A stretch of 64,000 nt of DNA, taken from the NCBI RefSeq assembly GCF_000196015.1, contig NC_007974.2, positions 2,232,001 through 2,296,000 of the forward strand, read 5' to 3'. Shown here piece by piece: positions 56,356 through 64,000 of the stretch. The DNA is from Cupriavidus metallidurans CH34 (GTDB lineage: Bacteria; Pseudomonadota; Gammaproteobacteria; Burkholderiales; Burkholderiaceae). Under the pieces are notes generated by a model. It was not told the origin of the DNA, ran no database searches, and worked only from the letters and a program-made list of their open reading frames with translations. Made by a program: the position numbers and the translations under genes. Numbering within the stretch: position 1 is the stretch's first letter; every line of letters starts with the position of its first letter.

Positions 56356-56409
56356 GGCTCGCATTCTCTCAAGAGTGAGAGCCTCCGCAAAACCCGGGGC
56401 GATTCAATA

Positions 56410-56429
56410 ATTGCTACGTTTCTGGTCAT
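56410..56429 (-). pseudogene. 5' tip of the IS-split thiolase-fold gene
   Basis: ATG at 56429, then codons for TRNVAI, cut by the IS3 element. It begins 19 bp after the CoA-transferase stop. After removing the element and one ATA repeat, the frame continues into 55081-53908. Confidence 0.8.
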
Positions 56430-56448
56430 ATCCGTGGTTGAGTCGAAC

Positions 56449-57714
56449 CTACTTCGCACCAAACGCCCCGGAGGCTGTGAGTTCAGAGATTTGGCGGTCG
56501 CTGAGTTTGAGAACGTCCTTGAGCACCTGCTCGGTGTCAGCGCCGACGGCGGGTGCGGCCGTTGCAGCCCGCGCTGGCGTACGACTAAGCCTAAGAGGCG
56601 TAGAAATATTGGGAATCCAACCTTTCACTGGATGCTGGATTCGGCTAACCAGGTTGCGAGAGGCTGCTTCGTCAGACGAGAGTGCCTGAGCCAGCGTTTT
56701 GACTTGACCACTTGGAACCCCGGCTGCGCGGAGTTTCGGCTGCCAATAGGCCCACGGATGCTTGCCGAATTCTTCCCCCATGAGTTTGAATAGCTCGTCG
56801 CGTCGCTCCAAGCGATTGGCCCGCTTCGACAAGACGGGGTCATGAGCGATGTCTGGGCGATCAAGTACCTGTTCAAACAGCCGGACGAAGATCCCGTCGT
56901 TGCCGCAGTTGATGTAGAACGGCACGTCCTGGCAGTGGAAAACGCCCGACGGACACGTATCCGGGCTGGTATTACCGTTACGCTGAGGTTCATAGCCGGT
57001 CGTCAAATGCTGCATGGCTGCGAACCCAGTCATCAGAATGGCTGTGTCGAAAAGTGCGACCTCGACAAACTGACCTTCGCCGTCCTTCGCGCGTCCCAGC
57101 AGGGCGAGAAGGATCGCGTTAGTCGCCATCATTGCGGTACTGATGTCCATCACTGCGGCGCCGGTCCGGACTCCCTGGCGGTCCGAGTAGCCGTTCATCG
57201 AGATGAAGCCGCTCTCAGCTTGCGCGATAGGGTCGAATCCGAGGCGATCCGCATAGGGCCCTGTCCGCCCATACGCCGAGACCGAGCAATAGATGAGCCT
57301 TGGGTTGAGCTTGCGACAGGTCTCGTAGTCGAGCCCAAAACGCTCCATCACGCCGGTCGAGAAGTTCTCAACAACGACATCCGCCTCTGCGATCAATGAC
57401 TTTGCGAGGGCCAGGCCCTCCGGCGACTTCATATCGATGCCGATGCTTCGCTTGTTACGGTTGGTCCACAGGTAGGGAGCACCCTGAGCCGGAATTTCCG
57501 GGTCCATCGGCGGGTAGTACCGAAAATCATCGCCCTTCACGGGCGCCTCTACCTTGATGACATCGGCACCAAAGTCGGCCATCGTCATCGTGGCCAATGG
57601 TCCGGCGACAAAGTGCGTGAAATCAATTACACGGACGCCATCCAGGACGCCGCCGCTCTTTGGCCCACCAGCCTCATGTTCCGGTAAGGATTCAACGCGA
57701 GCTTGGTCGAACAT
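56449..57714 (-). CDS. Family III CoA transferase (CaiB/BaiF)
   Basis: 421 residues from the ATG at 57714 (GGGGAGAGAC upstream). LDGVRVIDFTHFVAGPLATMTMADFGADVIKVEAP, NRNKRSIGIDMKSPEGLALAKSLIAEADVVVENFSTGVMERFGLDYE and CSVSAYGRTGPYADRLGFDPIAQAESG. Unlike the two AMACR-like genes it lacks GHDINY and keeps the general transferase pattern with an Asp in the MDISTA region. It would move CoA between acids (e.g. succinyl-CoA to the substrate). First gene of the operon ending at 52233. Confidence 0.9.
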   Translation of the reverse strand: MFDQARVESLPEHEAGGPKSGGVLDGVRVIDFTHFVAGPLATMTMADFGADVIKVEAPVKGDDFRYYPPMDPEIPAQGAPYLWTNRNKRSIGIDMKSPEGLALAKSLIAEADVVVENFSTGVMERFGLDYETCRKLNPRLIYCSVSAYGRTGPYADRLGFDPIAQAESGFISMNGYSDRQGVRTGAAVMDISTAMMATNAILLALLGRAKDGEGQFVEVALFDTAILMTGFAAMQHLTTGYEPQRNGNTSPDTCPSGVFHCQDVPFYINCGNDGIFVRLFEQVLDRPDIAHDPVLSKRANRLERRDELFKLMGEEFGKHPWAYWQPKLRAAGVPSGQVKTLAQALSSDEAASRNLVSRIQHPVKGWIPNISTPLRLSRTPARAATAAPAVGADTEQVLKDVLKLSDRQISELTASGAFGAK

Positions 57715-57812
57715 GTCTCTCCCCTCGTTCCGCAGCAAGAGCCCTATAAGCCTCTTTCTGCTTCTGTTTTGTTAGCCGCGGTCAAATCGGCCGCTTTGGT
57801 TGATCCGTTTAA

Positions 57813-57857
57813 TGGTTCTACCAAACTATTCTACGTAAGCCGAGACCGAGACGTCAA
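57813..57857 (-). promoter_or_regulatory. Promoter with GntR-type operator copy 11
   Basis: On the minus strand: TTGACG (57857-57852), 18-bp spacer, TAGAAT (57833-57828), then the operator TGGTAGAACCA (57823-57813). The CoA-transferase start is 98 bp further on. The same order of elements is seen at 39441-39480. Confidence 0.7.
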
Positions 57858-58150
57858 TGGGATTGACGGACATGCGACTGCCCGCACTCGCGGATCAAAA
57901 GCAGTGAAACCAACTGAGGGGGAGACGAGGTGCCCGAACAGGCGGGAGGCGCGGACCGACATCCGCAAGTACTGCAAGGATGAGGCTTGGCAGCGGGAGA
58001 TGCTCAATGCCGTCACAAGGGTACGTCGTTGTGCGACGCAGCAGACGCGCACCGGTTTGCGATGGTTTGGACCACAGTGCAGCCGGCCATCGAAAAGGAA
58101 ACCGCCCAATGCCAAGTAACATCCTGACGTTGGACGGCTTCAGAGAATTG
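57858..58150. other. Intergenic, no gene recognised
   Basis: Sequence between the CoA-transferase promoter and the stop of the convergent-side ALDH gene. A plus-strand frame crossing it is rich in Arg/Cys and shows no known motif. No terminator-like hairpin with a T-run was noticed. Confidence 0.4.
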
Positions 58151-59611
58151 CTATTTGTTGGCTCTGGGAACAAACAGCGCGGATGTTTCGGTGAACTCTA
58201 GCAACCCTGCTTTTCCGAACTGCCGTCCAAGACCGGATTCCTTTGCTCCGCCAAACGGCACCAAGGGGTCAACGCCCACATGTCTGTTTATCCATACGGT
58301 GCCAGCTACCAACTGCCGCGCTACGTGCTCTGCCATTTTGAGATCATTGCCCCACACAGACGCACCCAATCCCATCGATCCGGCATTCGCACGCTCGATC
58401 GCTTCCTCATCGGTTTGAAAAGATAGGACTGGAAGCACTGGCCCAAACGTCTCCTTGTCGACAAGGGAATTTCCTTCTCTGACGCCCGATACGACTGTGG
58501 GAGCAATGAAGAATCCCTGGCGGCTCAACGCTTCGCCACCCGCGACAATGATTGCTGCCGGGTCTGCGGCCACTTCGGCCAGAACTGCTTTTACCGACTC
58601 GTATTGCGCACGATTCTGAACCGGCCCCATTTGGCTCGTCGAGTCAAAGCCATCGCCTACTTTGGCTTTAGCAGCTAGGCCTCCCAGCTTTTCAACCAGG
58701 CGCTCATGAAGATCCTGATGTACGAAAAGGCGCTTTATCGCCATGCAAACCTGACCACTGTTGATGAACGCCGCAGCGAACAGCGCGGGTGCAATCTTGT
58801 CAACGTCCGCATCCTGGCGGACGATGCAGGCGTCGTTTCCACCTAGCTCAAGCGTTAAGCGCTTCAGCGAGGCTGCAGCGGACGCCATAACTCGTTTCCC
58901 TGTTGGCACAGATCCAGTCAGGGAGATCTTGGCGATGTCCGGGTGCGTGCAAATCCTTTCCCCAAGATCATTTCCACCGTTCAAGACGTTCAGCACTCCA
59001 GGGGGGAACAGGTTCGATGCGTACTCACCAAGTCGCAGCGTGGCCAGAGGAGTGTATTGGGACGGCTTTAGTACAACAGTATTGCCAGCGTAGAGTGCAT
59101 GGGTGATCTTCGGAACGGCGAGTCCGATGGGAACGTTCCAAGGGGCAATGGCACCGACAACGCCAATCGGCTTGTGTTGCAGAATGACCCGACCAGATTC
59201 ATCTTCGCGAAGAATCTCGTCGTCGATGTCAATCGTGAGCATGGCCTCGAGCAGCATGGCGGCACGCATCACTTCCGCTTCAGTCTGGGCGAGAGGTCGG
59301 CCTTGCTCTAGCGTCAGCAGCGCAGCCAACTCCGCAACATGCTCCCGAAGAATCGTGGCTAACCCCTTTAGAGCCGTTCTGCGCTCTGTCAATGGCAAGC
59401 CACCCCAGCTTTGTTGCGAACGCCGGGCAGCGTCGACAGCTTCGTCAAGCTGTCGCAAAGAAGCCACGGGCGCAATGGCGCAAGCCTCGCCGGTAGCTGG
59501 GTTAATGACTTCAAGCGTTTCGGCCCCATCAACCATCGAACCGTTAATCAGTTGCCGGACCGGATTGCCTCGCAAGGCTTCAGAAATTGCGTCCGCAGTT
59601 AGGTATTTCAT
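58151..59611 (-). CDS. Aldehyde dehydrogenase
   Basis: 486 residues from the ATG at 59611. PWNVPI (Asn), LELGGNDACI (Glu) and NSGQVCMAIKR (Cys) form the catalytic set; GSVPTGKRV and KETFGPVLPVL are present. Similar in type to the ALDH at 28859-30298 but clearly a different protein. Last gene of the Rieske-ADH-ALDH operon: it would oxidise the aldehyde from the ADH, or formaldehyde-like products of demethylation. Confidence 0.92.
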   Translation of the reverse strand: MKYLTADAISEALRGNPVRQLINGSMVDGAETLEVINPATGEACAIAPVASLRQLDEAVDAARRSQQSWGGLPLTERRTALKGLATILREHVAELAALLTLEQGRPLAQTEAEVMRAAMLLEAMLTIDIDDEILREDESGRVILQHKPIGVVGAIAPWNVPIGLAVPKITHALYAGNTVVLKPSQYTPLATLRLGEYASNLFPPGVLNVLNGGNDLGERICTHPDIAKISLTGSVPTGKRVMASAAASLKRLTLELGGNDACIVRQDADVDKIAPALFAAAFINSGQVCMAIKRLFVHQDLHERLVEKLGGLAAKAKVGDGFDSTSQMGPVQNRAQYESVKAVLAEVAADPAAIIVAGGEALSRQGFFIAPTVVSGVREGNSLVDKETFGPVLPVLSFQTDEEAIERANAGSMGLGASVWGNDLKMAEHVARQLVAGTVWINRHVGVDPLVPFGGAKESGLGRQFGKAGLLEFTETSALFVPRANK

Positions 59612-59627
59612 AGACGTCCTCACTCGA

Positions 59628-60686
59628 TCACTGACCAGGGATGGCCAGCAAACGGCCAGCAACCCGACCTTGTGCAAGCTCTTCTAAAGCCTCATTGACC
59701 GCAGACATTGGGAGCGACTTGAGATTGACCGGCGAACCCTTTCCTTTCTCTTGTAGCAAATCCAAAAGCGCTCGCATTTCCTCCACCGAGCCGACATAGG
59801 AGCCCCTCAGAGTCACGTTCCGCATGGGCAAAAGTGCAGTCGACAAAGAGATGGCGCCCCCAAAAAGGCCCACGACGACGACGGTGCCTCCGCGGGCCAC
59901 ACTCTCCAGCGCCACGCCCGTCGTCTGCGCCGAGCCGACAAAGTCGACAATCGCTCGAATCCCATTTGGCGCTGCTTTTCGCAAATCCCGAGCCGCGTTT
60001 TCGGAGCGAAGATTGACCACCTCATGTGCCCCCGCCGCTGATGCGCGGGCGAGCTTTTCGTCATCGATGTCTGCGACCACTAGCCGCGCAGAAGTGAGCT
60101 GCGGCGCCAAACCAAGAGCCGCGAGCCCTAACCCGCCAGCGCCGATTAGTACTAGCGTGTCTGCCTCGAGCATGGGAGGAAGCTTCTTCAATGCACTGAA
60201 CGAGGTTAGCCCAGAACAGGCACAGGTAGCTGCAAGCAGCGGATCGAGATTTCCGTAATCCAGGAGGTATTGCTCATGCGGTACCACGACGTAGTCAGAG
60301 TATCCCCCCGGCTTACGGGTACCGAGCGCCCGCCCACTCTCACAGTCAACTTCACGGCCGTTGGTGCAATTCAGACAAGTCCCGCAACCGTGCCACGGGT
60401 AGACAACACAAGGCGTCCCCGCCTTGACTGACGCCTCACTGCCAGCCTCTGCAACGACCCCAACGATCTCATGGCCCATCGTAAAGGGCAGCTTTACCCC
60501 AACACTCTCGAAAGAAATGTGCTTCCCATTGCCAAGATCCAGCAAGCCATCCCGAATATGGAGGTCACTATGGCAAATCCCACAGGCTTGCACCTTTACG
60601 AGAACCTCAGTACCGACCGGCTTTGGTCTGTCTCGCAGAACCTCCTGGAGAGGCTTGCCCCACTCCACGATGTCGTAGCTCTTCAT
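59628..60686 (-). CDS. Zinc-dependent alcohol dehydrogenase
   Basis: 352 residues. Catalytic zinc ligands CGICHSD and GHEIVG; structural zinc cysteines CGTCLNCTNGREVDC; NAD motif LIGAGGLGLAALGLA with Asp in VADIDDEK for NAD. Belongs to the MDR alcohol dehydrogenases used in alicyclic and terpenoid alcohol oxidation. It lies 16 bp upstream of the ALDH and 13 bp downstream of the Rieske gene. Confidence 0.92.
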   Translation of the reverse strand: MKSYDIVEWGKPLQEVLRDRPKPVGTEVLVKVQACGICHSDLHIRDGLLDLGNGKHISFESVGVKLPFTMGHEIVGVVAEAGSEASVKAGTPCVVYPWHGCGTCLNCTNGREVDCESGRALGTRKPGGYSDYVVVPHEQYLLDYGNLDPLLAATCACSGLTSFSALKKLPPMLEADTLVLIGAGGLGLAALGLAPQLTSARLVVADIDDEKLARASAAGAHEVVNLRSENAARDLRKAAPNGIRAIVDFVGSAQTTGVALESVARGGTVVVVGLFGGAISLSTALLPMRNVTLRGSYVGSVEEMRALLDLLQEKGKGSPVNLKSLPMSAVNEALEELAQGRVAGRLLAIPGQ

Positions 60687-60699
60687 GTCGTTCCTCCGC

Positions 60700-61743
60700 T
60701 TATTGCGTCGCCGCTTTGGGCGAACGTTCTTCCAGCAGGAGGGCGTCCAGCATGCGGCGTACCTTCAGCAGAGTGCCGTCTGCGGCAATGGCGACCATCG
60801 GCGCATCAGGTGCCGTCGAAATAACCGCCTGTTGTGCCTCGATAATTTCTCGATCTTCATCAAAAGCGTGGGCGACCTGCTCTGTCAGACGGCGTGTCAA
60901 ATCCTCGGTTGTCGACGTAAAATTGTTGTGAGCTGTCGCCCAGAAGTAGTGGGCAGTGTTTTCGTCGCATGGCGTCAAAGCAATGAACGTGTGCAGCTTC
61001 ATGGTGGCGGGATCAAGGCTCTCATATCCCTCCCCTACCGGAGCGATGACCGAGTCCTGCACGAAGAGATTTCCCCGGATGTGCCAAACGTAGTAGTTAA
61101 AGCGATCTACGTTCTCCGGCAACTGACCGAGTTCTCGAGCAAAAGCCGGGGGCGGACTGCCTAGCGTTGTGAATCTGACCGACACCGTTTCGCCCTGGAA
61201 CTCGGTCTCCGGACGGATATTCCCTTGCTTACGCGTGCCGATGGACTTGTTGTGAACGAAGCCCAAATGCGAGAAATCCAGCAGATTGTCAACAATCAAC
61301 TGGACGCCCGAGGCATAACGGAGATATCCGCCCTCCTCGACACGCCATCCCTCACGATTGTGCCAATGCACCTGCTTGATTTCCGAAGCGTCAGCCAGCT
61401 CTGGCTGCCCCATCCAGATCCAGACAAGATTGTCCCGAACTTCTGTCGGAAAACTGCGGACCTTGAGTTTGTCGGAGATCCGCTCCTGCCCAGGAACCTC
61501 CACGCATTGGCCCGCGCAGTTGAACAGAAGACCGTGATACATGCAGCGGATTTGGTCACCTTCCTGCTGCCCTTTGGACAACGGCGCGGCGCGATGACAA
61601 CACCTGTCCTCCAGCGCGGCAACTGATCCATCACCGCGACGATAGAACACGATGTCTTGACCGAGAAGTCGACGGGAAACCAGCTGGTCCTTTTGAAATT
61701 CCGAATTCCAGCCGGCCACATACCAGGCGTTTTTGAGGTACAT
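60700..61743 (-). CDS. Rieske non-heme iron oxygenase, vanillate O-demethylase (VanA)-like
   Basis: 347 residues. Rieske cluster ligands C48-x-H50 and C67-x2-H70 (CCHRAAP ... CMYHG), mononuclear iron ligands D156, H159, H164 (DFSHLGFVH). Start KNAWYVAGW is the VanA-type N-terminus. It would demethylate a methoxy-aromatic or hydroxylate an alicyclic acid. No VanB-like reductase is adjacent; the PDR-type protein at 31614-32597 is the only candidate in the window. First gene of a three-gene operon next to a LuxR regulator. Confidence 0.9.
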   Translation of the reverse strand: MYLKNAWYVAGWNSEFQKDQLVSRRLLGQDIVFYRRGDGSVAALEDRCCHRAAPLSKGQQEGDQIRCMYHGLLFNCAGQCVEVPGQERISDKLKVRSFPTEVRDNLVWIWMGQPELADASEIKQVHWHNREGWRVEEGGYLRYASGVQLIVDNLLDFSHLGFVHNKSIGTRKQGNIRPETEFQGETVSVRFTTLGSPPPAFARELGQLPENVDRFNYYVWHIRGNLFVQDSVIAPVGEGYESLDPATMKLHTFIALTPCDENTAHYFWATAHNNFTSTTEDLTRRLTEQVAHAFDEDREIIEAQQAVISTAPDAPMVAIAADGTLLKVRRMLDALLLEERSPKAATQ

Positions 61744-61863
61744 AGAGTTGTCTCCTTATGTCGCACGGCAGCAGATTCGGCTGCGCTTTGCGCTTTTGTT
61801 GAGGTCCAACTCACTCTATGCGTTCGCTCAAACACTGTCTGCCACCCGACCGGGTGACAAACG

Positions 61864-62664
61864 TCAACTCAGGATGCGTGAGCGCGCCCACCCCTCCCAG
61901 TACTCGAGATACGCAACAACCAGCTCGCGCTGAGAGCCTATCTCAATCCTCTGATAGGCCCGTTTCACGTAGCTCTTTACGGTATCTACGCTAATACCTA
62001 GGTCGCTTGCGATTGCCGGCAAGGAGAAGCCAAAAATGACCCGCGCGCAGACCTCGCACTCTCTCGCTGGCATACCGCTTACGGCACGAAGGCACTGCTC
62101 AGCCAGCTCCCTTGATGCGAACGCGTCCGCCGGACGGCCGTGTTTGACAGAAGAGACAAAATGTCGATCTACCAAGGCCATGATGACGGGACTCCGGGAC
62201 AGCAGTGATTCGATGTCTCCGTACAGGAACGGTGCACTGCTCCGCCATCGCAGAAGGCTAATTGCGTAGGTTGCTGCCTTGTTCTTGTAGCAAACAAGGA
62301 GTCTGTCCACGAGATGCGTGTAGACAACGTCCCGCAGACGATGATCCGCGATGTCGGTGCGCCTAAGCCGTGCATACGAGAGACTATTCGATTCGAGACC
62401 AACGAAAGCTTGGTGCAAGGCGGGATCAGTTTCCCAGAGCTTGCCATTTGCATAGGTGTCAATGCGCGTCGCCGATTCGAATCGATTCGGATCGCTCATG
62501 GCAACCACGTCGACGCGATCTGAGGCGATTCGATAGCATGCACAAAAATCGATGCGGCAATAGTGGTCCACCAAGACGTCCAGTTGCGATCCAAACGTCT
62601 CAGTACCAATCGCTCCCACGGCGTCCGCCATGAAGCTTGTGTCATCAGCAGATCCTGCACCCAT
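61864..62664 (-). CDS. LuxR-family transcriptional regulator
   Basis: 266 residues from the ATG at 62664, where GGGGAGAC precedes; a GTG at 62694 would add ten residues. The C-terminal HTH is ARECEVCARVIFGFSLPAIASDLGISVDTVKSYVKRAYQRIEIGSQREL (LuxR/GerE type). The N-terminal ~180 residues have no receiver aspartate pattern or autoinducer-domain signature I can recognise. Located between the Rieske operon (120 bp downstream) and the divergent second Rieske gene, so it probably controls one or both. Confidence 0.88.
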   Translation of the reverse strand: MGAGSADDTSFMADAVGAIGTETFGSQLDVLVDHYCRIDFCACYRIASDRVDVVAMSDPNRFESATRIDTYANGKLWETDPALHQAFVGLESNSLSYARLRRTDIADHRLRDVVYTHLVDRLLVCYKNKAATYAISLLRWRSSAPFLYGDIESLLSRSPVIMALVDRHFVSSVKHGRPADAFASRELAEQCLRAVSGMPARECEVCARVIFGFSLPAIASDLGISVDTVKSYVKRAYQRIEIGSQRELVVAYLEYWEGWARSRILS

Positions 62665-63180
62665 CTTGGCTGTCTCCCCACGCGTCATCTGCACTTACAT
62701 CAGCGACGTCTTCGCTCTCTCTCGAGGTCTTGTCATCGGCCCTATCTATCCCGACGCCAAGCATAACAAACACCAAAGCGCCGGCTGACGCATAAGTGGC
62801 CAAGCCACTACCGGATAGCGCCACGCGTTAGTGGCTCCGACTGCGCCGGTTTTCCGCAGAGAGGGATGCTTGCATCCGCAAGCGCGCTCCAGTTCCTTGG
62901 CGTCGACCAACGCGTGCACAAGCTCGCTGCGCTTCCAACCATTTTGGTGGGGCCACTTTGGTACGAGCACTATAGAAGATATGTGCAAGGAAGCGTACCG
63001 AGGGAATTCCCGGTCTCACAGACAAGAGCTTTATACGCCACTTAAATGCCAAAAAATGGCCGCCATATGGCACGATTGCTCATCAAATGTCCTCCGCGTA
63101 AGGGTTACTACTGATTTTTTCGCGGTCTTTCACCCCTAGAATTGGCCCCACCAGATTGGATTACCAAAAAGGACCTCACA
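62665..63180. other. Divergent regulatory region between LuxR gene and second Rieske gene
   Basis: About 500 bp without a gene. It contains inverted sequence such as GCCATATGGC (63062-63071) about 110 bp before the Rieske start, a possible regulator site. AAAAAGGACC precedes the start at 63181. No copy of the TGGTTnAACCA operator is seen. Confidence 0.5.
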
Positions 63181-64000
63181 ATGCTTTCTCGCGAAGACAA
63201 CGAACTGCTCGTGCGCGTCGGGCCTGGCACGGCCATGGGCACGATGATGCGGCTGTACTGGATCCCTTTCCTCAAGTCCTCAGAGGTAACTGCCGGGGGT
63301 CAGCCTTACCGCGTCAGGCTCCTTGGCGAGGATTTGGTTGCATTCCGTGACAACAGCGGCAATGTTGGCCTGGTCGACCACACGTGCCCTCATCGTGGCG
63401 CGCCGATGGTCTTTGGTCGCAACGAGAATGACGGGCTGCGCTGCGTGTATCACGGCTGGAAGTTCAAGGTCAGCGGCCAATGTGAGGAGATGCCTTGCGA
63501 GCCTGCAGACAGCCCGATGTGCAAGCGGATGAAAATCAAGGCCTACCCTGTCAAGGAACGCAACGGCATCCTGTGGGCCTACATGGGCCCTGATGCCGAG
63601 AATGCCCCGGAGCTTCCCGACGTCGAATGGAACATGGTGCCGGAGGAGCAAGTTGCCATTTCCATGCGCGTTCAGGAATGCAACTGGCTTCAGGCGTTGG
63701 AAGGCGAACTCGACTCCGCGCACGCCGCCATTCTCCACGGCCGTGTTGGCGAAGGCGGCGTCATCAACCAATGGCGCCAGGCGCAGGATCTGAGCCCCAC
63801 GTTCGAGTGTGTGCAGCACGACGCCGGAATCAGCATTGGCGCACGCCGGAAGACGCCGGACGGCGAAAACTATGTTCGCGTCAATCAGTTCCTGATGCCG
63901 TTTTGGACCCTGGTCCCCCCCCAATCCCAGTTCCCTGAACTGAGCGGCCACGCATGGGTACCCATCGACGATGAGCACACGCTGTGCCTGATGTTCTCGT
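63181..64000 (+). CDS. Rieske aromatic oxygenase, phthalate dioxygenase-like, N-terminal part (runs off window)
   Basis: Open from the ATG at 63181 to the edge (273 codons). Rieske ligands C69-x-H71 and C88-x2-H91 (CPHRGAP ... CVYHGW). The catalytic domain has ELDSAHAAILHG, with the D-x2-H-x4-H iron triad. The opening REDNELLVRVGPGTAMGTMMRLYWIPF matches the phthalate 4,5-dioxygenase/OphA2-type oxygenases, which are about 430-450 residues, so roughly 160 residues are outside the window. Substrate likely an aromatic acid; uncertain. Confidence 0.88.
   Translation, partial: MLSREDNELLVRVGPGTAMGTMMRLYWIPFLKSSEVTAGGQPYRVRLLGEDLVAFRDNSGNVGLVDHTCPHRGAPMVFGRNENDGLRCVYHGWKFKVSGQCEEMPCEPADSPMCKRMKIKAYPVKERNGILWAYMGPDAENAPELPDVEWNMVPEEQVAISMRVQECNWLQALEGELDSAHAAILHGRVGEGGVINQWRQAQDLSPTFECVQHDAGISIGARRKTPDGENYVRVNQFLMPFWTLVPPQSQFPELSGHAWVPIDDEHTLCLMFS

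Larger units (their letters stand above)
55082..56406 (-). mobile_element. IS3-family insertion sequence, 1325 bp
   Basis: Terminal inverted repeats of 27 bp with 25 matches, starting TGAATCGCCCCGG (55082-55108 and 56380-56406), and a 3-bp target duplication ATA (55079-55081, 56407-56409). It carries orfA and orfB with a T6 slippery run (A-run 56063-56068 on the plus strand) for -1 frameshifting. Its ends differ from the element at 9200-10430, so it belongs to another IS3 subgroup. The element sits in a thiolase-fold gene and lies in the same orientation. Confidence 0.93.

Noticed and set aside
57703..58119. 138-codon plus-strand frame upstream of the CoA-transferase promoter
   Set aside because: It begins inside the CoA-transferase gene, crosses the operator and promoter of the opposite strand and has no recognisable domain.

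Overview
The window looks like part of a Burkholderiales (Cupriavidus/Ralstonia/Bordetella/Achromobacter-like) genome. It is GC-rich, carries three orphan Bug-type (tripartite tricarboxylate family) periplasmic binding proteins, has a Burkholderiales-type general porin, and contains two IS3-family elements. About 60 kb is a dense catabolic region built around acyl-CoA chemistry.

Layout: 1-521 is the 5' end of an OLD-family ATPase gene running off the left edge. 522-2616 holds no intact gene, only a FUSC efflux-permease remnant and repeats. 2617-8276: PobA-like hydroxylase (-), then Bug, KstD-like flavoprotein, NIPSNAP and Bug (+). 8428-10654: a quinone-oxidoreductase gene split by an IS3 element. 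10829-15208: thiolase-fold protein, DUF35, crotonase, SDR and Bug (+). 15347-17149: porin (-) and a small unknown protein (+). 17197-28031: crotonase, cupin, acyl-CoA dehydrogenase, AMP ligase, then a full beta-oxidation operon with unsaturated-bond auxiliary enzymes and an AraC regulator. 28028-32597: reductase, P450, ALDH, SDR (-). 33044-39421: SDR, APH-type kinase, CrtC/AttH-like protein, crotonase, MaoC hydratase, etfBA (-). 39579-47860: AMACR-like gene (+); heteromeric acyl-CoA dehydrogenase, ligase, LvaA/LvaB-like pair (-); two tandem FadR-type GntR regulators (+). 47861-57714: nitroreductase, NMO and AMACR-like (-), DUF2889 and MaoC (+), acyl-CoA dehydrogenase, DUF35, IS-split thiolase-fold gene, CoA transferase (-). 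58151-64000: ALDH, ADH, Rieske oxygenase and LuxR regulator (-), and a second Rieske oxygenase (+) cut by the right edge.

The most notable signal is a palindromic operator, core TGGTT(C/G)AACCA, found about 12 times, almost always just upstream of an operon and often directly downstream of a -10 box. It fits the TGGTnnnACCA class bound by FadR/FCD-type GntR proteins, and one copy lies in front of the two GntR genes. I infer that these repressors control most of the cluster as one regulon. The P450 and Rieske operons lack the site and have AraC and LuxR regulators beside them.

Taken together (activation by AMP ligases, AMACR-like racemases, acyl-CoA dehydrogenases with ETF, dienoyl-CoA reductase and isomerase, two thiolase-fold/DUF35 pairs lacking the usual nucleophilic Cys, LvaAB-like acyl-CoA kinase), the region is suited to methyl-branched, unsaturated or hydroxylated isoprenoid-like or alicyclic acids. 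The actual substrate cannot be read from the sequence.
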